Both the position numbers and the translations under genes were made by a program. Shown here one piece after another: positions 38,890 to 49,800 of a stretch of DNA of 64,000 nt. Where the stretch lies: assembly GCF_000208745.1 (NCBI RefSeq), contig NC_030854.1, forward strand, positions 2,387,095 to 2,451,094, written 5' to 3'. The notes beneath the pieces were generated by a model, which searched no databases, was not told the origin of the DNA, and saw only the letters and a program-made list of their open reading frames with translations. This stretch comes from Theobroma cacao. Its lineage: Eukaryota; Streptophyta; Magnoliopsida; Malvales; Malvaceae. Every line of letters begins with the position of its first letter. Within the stretch, counting starts at the first letter, position 1.

Positions 38890-39755
38890 GTACGTTTGGT
38901 TCGCAAAATGGAATAAATGAGTAATAGAATCGTTATTATGTAGGAATAGAATAAGGAATAAATAGCTATTATATAGTTTGGTTCATGAGAATGGAATAAG
39001 ATAGAAATTAGTATTATGATTTATTCCAATGATCGGTTGACAAGAATAGTTTTATGAATAATTAAGGAAAAAGTGATAAATGATAAAAATACCTTTTATT
39101 AAAATTAAAGAATTTATTTTGTTAAAGGATAAAGATATTCCAAGTAATAAAATCAAAATACCTTTTACTATAATTAAATAATATTTTCACCAAAATACAA
39201 ATATATTTTTATTATAATTTAATAATATTTTGTATTAGGATATAATTAAACCTTTATTATAATTAAATAATATTTAATGTTAAAAGACAAAATATATTCT
39301 TCATTAAATTTAAATATTACTAAATAATATTCTTTATTACATTTATTATATTCAAATAATAATATTAAATAATATTTTTATAATATTTATTATAGTTAAA
39401 TAATATTTAAATATTTTTATTTTCTTTTTTTTGAAAATGAAGTAAAACATTTTGTGTCTTCTGTGCTTTAGAGAGAGGAGTGGGAAAGAGAGAAAAAAAA
39501 TAAAATTAATATTTTTTTATAAGGTAATTTTTTAAATTATAAAAAAATACATTTATCTAATCAAAAATTTTTTTTATTCTCAATAATTTGGAATAACCAT
39601 TACTAAGAGAGGCTTTGGTAATGACTATTCAAGTTTCTCTGGAAATGACTATTCCGAATAATAACTATTTCATTAAACCAAATTAAGTTTTATCTTAAAA
39701 TTGAGAATAGAGAAAGAATGACTATTACATTCCTTCCAACCAAACATGTTATAAT
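38890..39755. mobile_element. TIR element (MITE or short DNA transposon), about 0.86 kb
   Basis: The left end cgtttggttcgcaaaatgga pairs with the right end, whose reverse complement starts tgtttggttggaaggaatg. Repeated ggaataa/attattcc words lie inside each end. No transposase is encoded. A target duplication was not evident. Confidence 0.55.
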
Positions 39756-40469
39756 GGTTATTTTGAGTGCAATTGTTTTTTCTTATATTATATTTATGGG
39801 ACAATCTATCTTGGACTGCTGAAACTCTCGCAGTCAAGAGCTGGTTATGCCGCCCAGTTTCATTTATGCAGCTGTGAAACTTACTGCTTGGCTATACTAC
39901 AGCCAACCAGCTCGGCCAGCTGCAAGGATGTCAAATTGGTACCCAGAGGTTAAAAGGCCTAGGTATTATGCAAATAGTACAATAAATTAACTAAACAAAA
40001 ATCTGCACAATGGTATATATAAAGGGACTCCTGAACAGTCTTGCCGGATTTCAGCTTGCAAATCATAAGAGACCATGAGATAAGGATTAATTGATTAAAG
40101 TTGCATCTTGATCACGAATATAACTTGACAGAAGAAAATACTAACCGTAACAAAAAACATTGGTACCCAATGATTTTGCCAATGTTGAAGTATTCAAAAC
40201 ATATTATTTCTCAAAGTTGTTCTTGGATATATAATCAGTCACAAAACCCTCCCTTTATATCTCTTTCAAATTAAGATACAACAAAATCCCCTTGTAAACA
40301 AAATACAGTAGCCCAACTAGGCAAAAGTTTTAATGTGATCAACAATTTTATTAGCAAAAAAACAAAGAACAAGTTCTTCTCTTTTGTCCATGCAAAATTG
40401 ATAAGCATGCTCCTCCAGCATGCAAAGAATATGAGACTTACCTATAAAACTACAGTAGTCAGTAATAAT
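39756..40469. other. 3' flank of adenylate kinase gene
   Basis: Non-coding, and probably includes the adenylate kinase 3' UTR next to 40470. Nothing else recognised. Confidence 0.5.
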
Positions 40470-41978
40470 TTACGCTGCAGCAGACTGCCTTTCCTCAAAA
40501 TCATCAAGGTTAAGAGCCTCCAGCAACTTTGGCCAGGATTCAGGGATACCTCCTGGCAAATCGAATTCCATCAACTTTCCCTTATTGAGGTAGTAGTCTT
40601 CCAAAGGCTGACTCTGTGAGCACAATTGACGACCAAGACATGATTATAAGGGAAAAGCAAATTACCAGTTGAAAGAATCTGATAATGCAAATTTTCATTA
40701 CATATGCCCACAATATGAGCATGTAGATTCCCACCCATTTCCCAAAACTAGATTAATTTTCATCTTCTTCACAAAAGCAAATAAAGATATGATGAAAATT
40801 CACCGGAAAAGAAATTGCAACTCTACTGCTGTCAAGGCAGACTATATATTAAGAAAGCAAATTTCCAGGGTCTTAGGAGAACAAGAATCTCATTCTAACT
40901 AACTATTTGGCATGTACATTTCAAGAAACGTCTTCCCCATCCTATTGATATTTAAATTAAGCAAGACTAAAGATGAAGTCAATACCTTTTCATTGTATAT
41001 TCGGAGTCTCTCTTTCACCACTTTCTCCGTATCATCTGATCTGGTTACAAGCTTTGACATACAATGTGAAGGAGGAAGAAGGGGAGCCATGCTAATTCCC
41101 GGGTTCCCATTCTGACCCTTCACATTGATTGAAGCCACATTGAAATTTTTCCCACACTGACTGCAAATTCTTCTGCCGAGACATTTTTCAATCAAGACAC
41201 TTTCCGGAAGCCTCAGGTTTACCACCAAATCGATGTCCGTTACTCCTTCCAATATTTCCTAAGCAACAAAAGTCAAAGCCAACTAAGATTGAGCTCAAAA
41301 TCGAAATCGGGAAAAAGCTAGAATTTAAATTCTCACCGCTTGATTTATAGTTCGAGGAAAACCATCAAGAATAAATCCTGATTGACCCTTAGCTTCCCCA
41401 GCTTCAAGTCTTTCTGCTAATAAACTTATTATAATTTCATCCGAAACCAATTTTCCTTGGTTCACGATTTCTGTTAGCTGTAGCCAAGCAATAAAGTAAC
41501 AACTTTACATGAGAAAAGAAACACACAAAATCTTCAAAATTAAACTCTTGATTTCCATAAATTTGTAACGGTCTTACAGATCTCAGGGGGAAATAAAGTT
41601 ACAGTAACAACGGCATAACGGGGTTTCGATAGATCTAAAAAGCTAATAAGGAGGGGAAAAGGAACGAACTTGTTTAGAGAGGGGTCCAGAGGAGGCGAGT
41701 TCTTCGCGGACGAGATCGCCTGTGGCGATGTGAGGGACACCTAGGAGATTCGAAAGGCGGCTGGCATAGGTTCCTTTACCGACGCCCGGAGATCCGAGAA
41801 ACACCCACTGCACGTTCCTCTCGCTCGGATCTCGGCGCGTGATCTTGTAGTTTCCGAAGGGAGAGGTCACGTGAGGATTGGATTCATCGGAAACCACTGC
41901 GGCAGCTGAAGAAGAATATAAGCATCTCCTTATGTGAGACAGAGCCAAGGGCTTCGAGAAGCGAGTGATGGCAGCCAT
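40470..41978 (-). CDS. ADK: Organellar adenylate kinase
   Basis: Catalyses ATP + AMP = 2 ADP. Exons in transcript order: 41978-41670, 41477-41337, 41258-40986 and 40613-40470, giving 288 residues, all in phase 0. Residues 1-50 are rich in Ser, Ala and Arg, as in a plastid or mitochondrial transit peptide ([19 protein letters not shown]). The P-loop is GSPGVGKGT (62-70), followed by the AMP-binding [11 protein letters not shown], then FILDGFPRT. The LID segment has [16 protein letters not shown], and the closing RLRIYNEK is the conserved LID/CORE region. It shares a 317-bp gap with the divergent PRXL2 gene. Best match by memory is At2g37250 (plastid ADK). Confidence 0.92.
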
Positions 41979-42295
41979 TGAATGGTAGAGAGAGCTTACT
42001 GAGCTGGGTTTTAGCTTTGGGTACTGTTTTCCTGCTTCAAAACCCTAGTTTTCCATTTTGAGTATTTTTCCTCCCTTGTGATTGAATAAAAAATAACTAA
42101 AAAAGAGTGTTGCACTTTTTGCTGATGTGGCACTGTGAATGGTAATCGCCATGCACACCTCTAATCTCTAATCTCTTGCCACGTGTTAGCACCGGCCCCC
42201 ATAAAACAACCAACGGTTACAGTTAATTGCAATTCTTGAAAGGGTTCTCTCTCTCTCTCTCCAACGAATTAGTGTTCAGTGTTGACAGGGCAGCC
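41979..42295. promoter_or_regulatory. Bidirectional promoter between adenylate kinase and PRXL2-type gene
   Basis: The two start codons are only 317 bp apart and point away from each other, so both 5' UTRs and promoters must fit here. A G-box CACGTG is at 42180-42185, in GCCACGTGTTAG. A CT run at about 42246-42261 lies in the probable PRXL2 leader. Confidence 0.7.
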
Positions 42296-44573
42296 ATGGC
42301 GATTTCTCTCTCGACAAGTCTCATGCCGAATACTTTCCAATCCAACAGGAACCCCAAACACCTCTTGACACGTGTACTTTTGAACCAACCGTCGAATTTC
42401 AGTCTTAAACACCGTGAAAACGAAAACAAAATCTCGACCCGACGGAGTCCATTGGTGGCCTCCACTATCTCTGGCTCTACCGGAAAGTATTAATATTTGC
42501 TTTAAATTTCTTCCTTTCTTTGCTGCAAATTTTTCTTTCGATTTAAAGCTGATCAAACAGTTGAAATTCGTCGGTTTTGTTAACAGGAGTCCCATCTTCT
42601 GGAGTGAGTTTAGATACTGCCGATTCATTAGATACCGTCAAAGTGTTTGATTTGAATGGAAATGGAATTCCAATATCTGATTTGTGGAAAGATCGGAAAG
42701 CTGTTGTAGCATTTGCTCGCCATTTCGGGTGATTACTCTAACACATCATACAACTTGCTGACATTTGTGTAGAATTTTGGATTTGAATTAAGATTTCTGG
42801 CATTTCTTGTCTTTCATTGCTTTTAGATGCGTCCTTTGCCGCAAACGAGCTGATTATCTTGCCTCCAAGAAGGTAAAATATTGAATAACTTGTGTATGAG
42901 AGTGATGTTTTCATTTTTCTCTCTTTACTTATTGCATTTGCGTACTATCGTTCCGTATTAACATAGCCCTGATAATGGCAGGATGTAATGGATAAATCAG
43001 GTGTGGCACTTGTTTTAATTGGGCCTGGAAGCATTGAACAGGCAAGTGCATGAATAGCACATGGGGTTCGTTAATGCATGAAAGCAACCATTGAATTTGT
43101 AGCTTGGTTTAATTTGGTGGCTTATGCATTCATTTCCCTCTGGTGGTGGGAGAAATATTTAGAGCAAGTTCACCAGCAATCTGGGTTTCACGAATCAACT
43201 TTACTAGACAGTGCATAAGTAGATAAGGCTGCTTGAAACAAATCATGCATTAAAGTATGCACTTCTTGTGATCTTGTGAATAGGCTGGATTTTTGTTGTA
43301 ACCAAGGCTATTGTTCAATGCAGGCAAAAACATTTGCAGCGCAAACTAAATTCAAAGGAGGTAACAGAATCCTGTCTTGCAATTTGGTTGCTATCTTCTT
43401 ATTGCATATTAACAACAAAGTGTTGTTGCTACCTTGTCGGTTCAGAAGTCTATGCAGATCCAAGCCACTCATCATACGAGGCATTAATATTTGTTTCTGG
43501 GGTTACAACCACATTTACCCCCAAAGTATGTAAAAGTAAAGCATATTACAAATTTTTTTATATTCTGTTACTTTTTTGGTACACCGGAGCATTAGGTCAT
43601 AATGGCTTTTGTTTTTCGTCAATGATATCGATGCCTTATAGATTGGATGTTTATGAAACTGGATTTCTGTAATTATAGCCGACCCTTCTCATTTAGTTTG
43701 TTTGCTTGACATGCCAGGCAGGTCTTAAGATAATTCAGTTGTACATGGAAGGCTACCGACAAGACTGGAAGCTTTCATTTGAGGAGGACACTGTGAAGAG
43801 AGGGGGCTGGTCTGTTAACCATTTTATTACATTCACCCTGTTCATGAATCATCCCTGAGATTCGCTAGCTAGTCTTGCATAAGGCACACGCATTCTGCAA
43901 AAGTTGTTACTCTTGGGATGAAGTCAAAATTTTTACTTGAATCTTTAACTCTTATCTGCATTCGGCATACACTACCTCAAACAACGAGGGATATTATGAT
44001 GGATATTGCAGTGCTTCCTGCCGTCCTGGATGTTACAGTGGAAACCTTCAATGTGCTTATGATCTAAGTTTACAATTTGCATGTGGCTTCCTGCATTGAT
44101 TCCACCCTTCCCATATTCCCATGGTGCAAAAATTAAAACTGACAAAGTAGTAGTAGGGTCTTAGACAGTTCTCTAATTTATACATGAGATAGTATGATAA
44201 CAGTGATTTTTTGCCTCAATATAATTTGTTCATTGTTGCAGAAAGGCTGCTTTAAGTCTTAACTTGTACATATTGGTTTCTCTGCAGGCAGCAAGGTGGA
44301 ATTTTAGTAGCAGGCCCTGGCAAAAGGAACATTTCATACATCCACAAGGTATGTTGCCAAGATGACAAATCCTAATGCCACAAAAGGTTGCCTTGGGTTC
44401 ATGATAATGGGAAAATTTTACCAACCACTTCATCTGGAATTGTTAGCTAATAGTTTTTGATTGACTCTGCTTTTCTCCTAACATTGGCTTTAAAAACCCA
44501 TTTCTCTTGATAGGACAAAGAAGCAGGGGATGATCCAGATATTGAAGACATTTTGAAAGCCTGTTGCTCATGA
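42296..44573 (+). CDS. PRXL2/AhpC-TSA-type thioredoxin-fold protein, probably plastid
   Basis: Likely redox protein of the peroxiredoxin-like 2 (PAMM/FAM213) family; substrate unknown in plants. Exons: 42296 to about 42486, about 42590-42728, 42827-42872, 42982-43041, 43324-43360, 43446-43525, 43718-43809, 44288-44348 and 44514-44573. The N-terminus is Ser/Asn/Arg-rich, as in a plastid transit peptide. Core: VKVFDLNGNGIPISDLW, then FARHFGCVLCRKRA with a CxxC redox motif, LVLIGPGSIEQA, and the ending GGILVAGPGKRNISYIHKDKEAGDDPDIE. The exon 1 to exon 2 junction is unresolved: no standard donor keeps phase with the obvious acceptor. One intron uses a GC donor (43042). I recall At2g37240 as its counterpart. 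Confidence 0.87.
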
Positions 44574-44997
44574 GAACTGAGACATCCCCTTTATAAATTT
44601 GTAATTGTCCTTATACATCTGTCTCTCTTGTTCTTCCTGAAATTGTAATTTAGTTTACATGAGGTAACTGGAATCTTGAGCTTTGCCCTATAGGTTTGTG
44701 GTCAGAGAAGGAAATTTCCTTCAAGGTGATGTTTAGTAGCAGCTTGGAAGTCTTTTTCTTGGACATTGCTTTTCTCACAAAGGGTCATGAACATGAAATT
44801 CCCATGAAAATCTCTTGTATCATAGCATATAGCGCCATTTCAGTTCAGTGCAGTCAGACGTAGAAACGACGGCGTTTAGTAACCCTCAGTCTCAATTCGA
44901 CTAGATTTGCTTACAGTCACAAGCCCTAAACTAAAACATTATCTTCATTTCCCAATTTCCCTCCTTTTACTTGAGATCATCCTGCACAATCCACTCC
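44574..44997 (+). promoter_or_regulatory. PRXL2 3' flank and TOP6A promoter
   Basis: 424 bp between two genes on the same strand; must hold the end of one transcript and the start of the next. No element stands out. Confidence 0.5.
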
Positions 44998-46254
44998 ATG
45001 GCGGACAAGAAGAAGCGCCGCCGAGCCTACTCTGACTCCGAGGACGCATCCCAGCCTTTTAAGCACCTTCTCAAATCCGACGACCAGATCCTCCAAATAC
45101 TGAAATCCTTCTCCTCCACCTCCTCCTCCTCCACTTCAAAACCCTTAACGCTAGCCGACCTCTCCCTTTCCTCCACGTGTCGGGAAGTGTCCGACCTCTC
45201 CCTCTCCTCTGTCCAATCGGCTATCGAATCCCTCGTCCTCCAACTCACCCACCAAATCCTCTCCGGCCAAGGCTTCTCCTTCACCGTCCCTTCCCGCTCC
45301 TCCTCCAACCAACTGTACGTCCCCGAAGTCGACCGCATCGTCTTAAAAGACAAATGTACCATCCGCCCTTTCGCCCACATCTCCTCCGTTCGCAAAACCA
45401 CGATAACCGCCAGAATCCTGTCCTTAATCCACCAACTCTGTCTCAAAAACATCCACGTCACCAAGCGTGACCTATTTTACACCGACGTTAAACTCTTCCA
45501 AGACCAGCTCCAGTCCGACGCCGTTCTGGACGACGTTTCTTGTATGCTCGGCTGCACTCGATCCAGCCTCAATGTAATCGCGGCCGAAAAAGGAGTCGTC
45601 GTTGGAAGACTTATTTTTAGCGACAACGGAGATATGATTGATTGTACTAAAATGGGAATGGGAGGAAAAGCAATTCCTCCGAACATCGATCGAGTCGGAG
45701 ATATGCAAAGCGATGCATTGTTTGTTCTATTGGTAGAAAAAGATGCAGCTTACATTAGATTAGCTGAAGATAGGTTTTACAATCGGTTTCCTTGTATAAT
45801 CGTGACTGCGAAAGGGCAACCGGATGTGGCAACGAGGTTGTTTTTGAAGAAAATGAAGACGGAGTTGAAGCTTCCGGTGTTGGCATTGGTGGATAGTGAT
45901 CCGTACGGGTTAAAAATTTTGTCTGTTTACGGTTGTGGATCGAAGAACATGTCGTATGATAGTGCAAATTTGACTACCCCGGATATTAAGTGGTTGGGGA
46001 TTAGGCCAAGTGATTTGGATAAGTATAATATACCAGAGCAATGTAGGTTGCCGATGACAGAACAGGATATAAAGACTGGGAAGGATTTGTTGGAGGAGGA
46101 GTTTGTGAAGAAGAATCCTGGGTGGGTTGAGGAGTTGAATTTGATGGTGAAGACTAAGCAGAAGGCTGAGATTCAGGCGCTGAGTTCATTTGGGTTTCAG
46201 TACTTGTCTGAGGTTTATCTGCCATTGAAGTTGCAGCAGCAGGACTGGCTGTGA
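44998..46254 (+). CDS. SPO11-3: DNA topoisomerase VI subunit A (SPO11-3 / ROOT HAIRLESS 2 / BIN5)
   Basis: Subunit A of plant topoisomerase VI, a type IIB enzyme that decatenates DNA during endoreduplication; nuclear, partner TOP6B. A single open frame of 418 residues. The start at 44998 ([13 protein letters not shown]) matches the Arabidopsis protein; an ATG 27 bases upstream is in frame but less likely. Basic nuclear-localisation start; winged-helix region with catalytic Tyr161 in [15 protein letters not shown] glutamate in LLVEKDAAY and metal-binding [11 protein letters not shown]. The C-terminus [10 protein letters not shown] is conserved. No introns interrupt it. The first 570 bases are C-rich at third positions, then use turns AT-rich. 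Tail to tail with the PPR gene. Confidence 0.96.
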   Translation: MADKKKRRRAYSDSEDASQPFKHLLKSDDQILQILKSFSSTSSSSTSKPLTLADLSLSSTCREVSDLSLSSVQSAIESLVLQLTHQILSGQGFSFTVPSRSSSNQLYVPEVDRIVLKDKCTIRPFAHISSVRKTTITARILSLIHQLCLKNIHVTKRDLFYTDVKLFQDQLQSDAVLDDVSCMLGCTRSSLNVIAAEKGVVVGRLIFSDNGDMIDCTKMGMGGKAIPPNIDRVGDMQSDALFVLLVEKDAAYIRLAEDRFYNRFPCIIVTAKGQPDVATRLFLKKMKTELKLPVLALVDSDPYGLKILSVYGCGSKNMSYDSANLTTPDIKWLGIRPSDLDKYNIPEQCRLPMTEQDIKTGKDLLEEEFVKKNPGWVEELNLMVKTKQKAEIQALSSFGFQYLSEVYLPLKLQQQDWL

Positions 46255-46858
46255 GCAGGAATGTAGTTTGGTATGGTAAGAATGTGGAGTTTGTTGTTTT
46301 AACTTTTGTGTATGAGAACTGGGAAATTGCTTAATGTTTACTTTAGTAATGATAGCAATCTTTTGGATTTCATGTCTTGAGATTTTACTTTCAATTATTG
46401 GTTGACTGGTGTGGGTAAGTAGTTTTAACAATCTTTATGATGCAGTAAATTTGAAATGGTTACAATTTGTGAGAAATCATATGCATTTGAAAGCCTTAAT
46501 CACTTTACGTTTTAGGTTTAGGATTTAAAGGCCTTACAACTGCAAAAAGTATCAGTGTCCTGTTTTGCTTCTCAGTTATCTTTCTGAAGAACACAATTCT
46601 TAATATATGGTAGAAAGTGCAACCTGTATTGGTTGCAACAGTTCAAGAGGAACAAAATATAAAACTGGATGGAACCTGTAGGACCAAATGAATAACCTCT
46701 TTTTATTTCATCCCACTTCGAGTTAAATGTGGTTGAACAACTTCTATACAGTTGCTGTAACTTTAGTAGTAATACTTACACTGACTTATTCTTTCATATC
46801 AATTTGAAAAATGATTATAAAAAGTTATAAACAAAATTGAGGTTGGTACATAAACGCT
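46255..46858. other. 3' flank between convergent TOP6A and PPR genes
   Basis: Non-coding, with both 3' UTRs expected. Nothing else seen. Confidence 0.6.
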
Positions 46859-49800
46859 TTACCTTCTAATGACATCTGCCCTTCTCCAGAGCCAATGATT
46901 CAATGATTTCCTTGTAACCTTTAACCTTTGCAGAATCACAGGTCTCCTGGTAGAAGATAAGGGCTTCGACGATAAACTGTTCTTTCCAACTGTTTCTAAT
47001 AAAACTGGATCTGCATCAATAGGAGTCTGCAAATCTACCAGTCCATTTTTAACTTGAGGTTCAACCAATGGTACCTCAAGCCCCAATTCATCCTGCAGAA
47101 GTTTCATTACTGCATCTTTCACCTCAGATTTTTGCTTCGCTGCATTTGCATGCCTTTCACTGACTCCTAAGATTATCAACATATCATCTTTTACAGAATG
47201 TCCTGCAACAGAATTTAGTGAAACATCAAAATATGGCTTCAACAGATGTTACCATGATCATGGATTTGCCTTCATGTGACTCATCTTATGTACCAATTTA
47301 TGACAGCTTAGAAAAGTCCACAGTAGTGTTATCCTGCCTGATAGATAAGTTTAAGTCTGAAGATGTTTTGTACCTAGGATATGGTTCTCTTTGATCATTC
47401 GCAAAACTGCAAGAACAACTATCCGAGCTTCAACCTGTCAGTAGGCAATACACAAACTCTTATGAGAGATCAGGTCTCAGGAGAGAACAAAGATGATGCT
47501 TTGTTCCAAAAGAGCAGTCAGACAAAATAACTTGAAATAAATTAGACCATGTGCGAATAACTATAGTTTCAATCAAGATTCAAGGCCTCTAAACTAGATA
47601 AGACAACTATAGTTTCAATCAAGCATGCAAGTTATATTGAAAACAACTATAGCAAAATTCATAGATGGTTACCACAGTTTTACCTTTTTTCTGTTTTGCT
47701 CACTATACTCCGTGGATCACTAAGCTTCTTTAAGTGTACCAAATTTGGTCATTGTAAGTAATTTCATCCCAACAAATGACAAAAAAAAATGATATGATAT
47801 ATTGCCACTTAAACAACAAGTCATTTAAAAACTCCATATCAACTTTTCTGGCTCATTTTTTTTTTCTTCTCATTTTCCCTTTTTTTTTTTTGGTTTTGTT
47901 AGAATGAGAAATCTACAAAATAATGATAAAAATTAAAGAAAAAGAAAAAAAATGAGAAGATAAAAGAAGAAAAAAGAACTTTATATAATTTTTTAAATAA
48001 CACGATTGTTTACATAGTTACTATATCATCATTTCATCAGTTATTTGGAACAGAATATGTTATCGTGATCATATGGTTACAATTTAAAGAGTTTGGTATC
48101 AAATTGGGACAAAATCAAAGTTCGATGAGAAAAGTGGGAAGATGGTATAAATTTAGTGACTATCCATGAAATTTACTCACTAAAGTAATGATGCTTCAGT
48201 TTGCATCAGCAGTGCTCAACCATACCTTTGTGAGCCCACGAAGATCAATTGCTGGGCTTTCTGCCGTACTCATCTGTAGGTGCACTGCAATCTTTTCGAG
48301 AAGTAGACTGTGAGGTCTCTCCAAGTCAGTTCTTTTGCAGGAACTTAACCCTTCTCGTTTATGGTTGTTTTCTTTTATTACTCCTTCACACCATTCTTCA
48401 ATTAGTTCCTTGAGATAAATATCATTGGATTTGTACCTGCAACAGATACCCTCTTAAAGACTGAATCTAAAGGTTTGTGTAGGCCCATGGCACCCATTAA
48501 GTCTGTAAAATGTTCCTCAAAAGCAAGGACCACAGAATGATGATATTGTCTATGAAGTATAAAAGACTTTTCAAGGCAACTCGCAATTTACACATAATGA
48601 TAATGCTAACATACCCTGCTTTCCGCATATCCTGATATATAGCTAGGCACTGCTGTACTTCATGCAAGGAACCATATCTGCTTCGAGCTCTTAAAAGTGT
48701 ATTATATGTCACCTGCAAAAACAAAGTTCAAGGTTTATTCGCTGAATGTACCAGGACCATTACTACTAATCGAAAGTGCCTACTTCCATGTTTTTGTATT
48801 GAGGGTCATAGAAGAATAATTTTATTTGTGCTTGGAAACACAAAAGAAGAATTGTAGCATTTTGGTAAAATCTTCTTTGAGACAGCCTTATTACAGTGCC
48901 ATACAAGGTGAACTCATATGTTGACATTACATCGCCAAATTAACACTTAGACATGCTTTTAATGTTCTTTAATTTGTAAGACTGAAGAACAGAAAGGCAT
49001 CATTTCAGATCACTCACCAAATTAGGTTGTACACAATATCTCTTCATTTCTTCAAATAATGAAAAGGCTAACTTCAGATTTTTGCTTCCGACACAAACCT
49101 ATGATACAAAATAGCATGACATGTCAATATCCAACACCAATCAATTTGAGATGGTGTGACAGCATAACGAAATTGTCAGTGTCAAGAAAAGCAATTACAG
49201 AACAACCAAGTTTATTGCAAAAGCTTTGCACCTTGATTGCTGTTGTGTATGCAACAACATCGGGTTTAATTCCAGTCACATGCATAGTTTTCAAGATCTG
49301 CACTGAAAGGAAAAGATACTTATCAGAGAATGTAAGCTGTTGCATGGAGCTTTCGCCAACAGAGAATACAGGATTGGAGGCCAATTTTAGGAAGACAAAA
49401 AGCAAAATACAGCTACCTGGCTGGTGTATATCAGGTGTAGTTATTGCCAATATATTGATTACCAAGTAAAATTTGAGTCACTTTGAGAACAGAATGCAAT
49501 TTAAGCAAAAGGGATTTCAGAAAACCAATATTCAAATCCTTATGGCCTTACAAACTACAGGTGTTCTCTTTCTCCGTTTCCTCCTTTCTATTTCCTTCAA
49601 AAACTTGTAAACATCTATGCAACCATCAATTGTTTCCTAGGTTCTTGATTTAGTAGAGTGAAATAATTTAATCTTTTAGGTCTGGCACTTTCATATTTTA
49701 AAATTATACAAGTACTGCATTAGCCTGAATTATGGCAGTGGGCATGAAATAAGAGGAAAACAGAGTCAGGCAACATAGTCATTAATGCTATTTCATGACC

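Noticed and set aside
42227..42295. Upstream in-frame ATG of the PRXL2-type gene
   Set aside because: It lies in a CT-rich leader; the ATG at 42296 begins a normal transit-peptide-like sequence and has a good context (gcagccATGGC).
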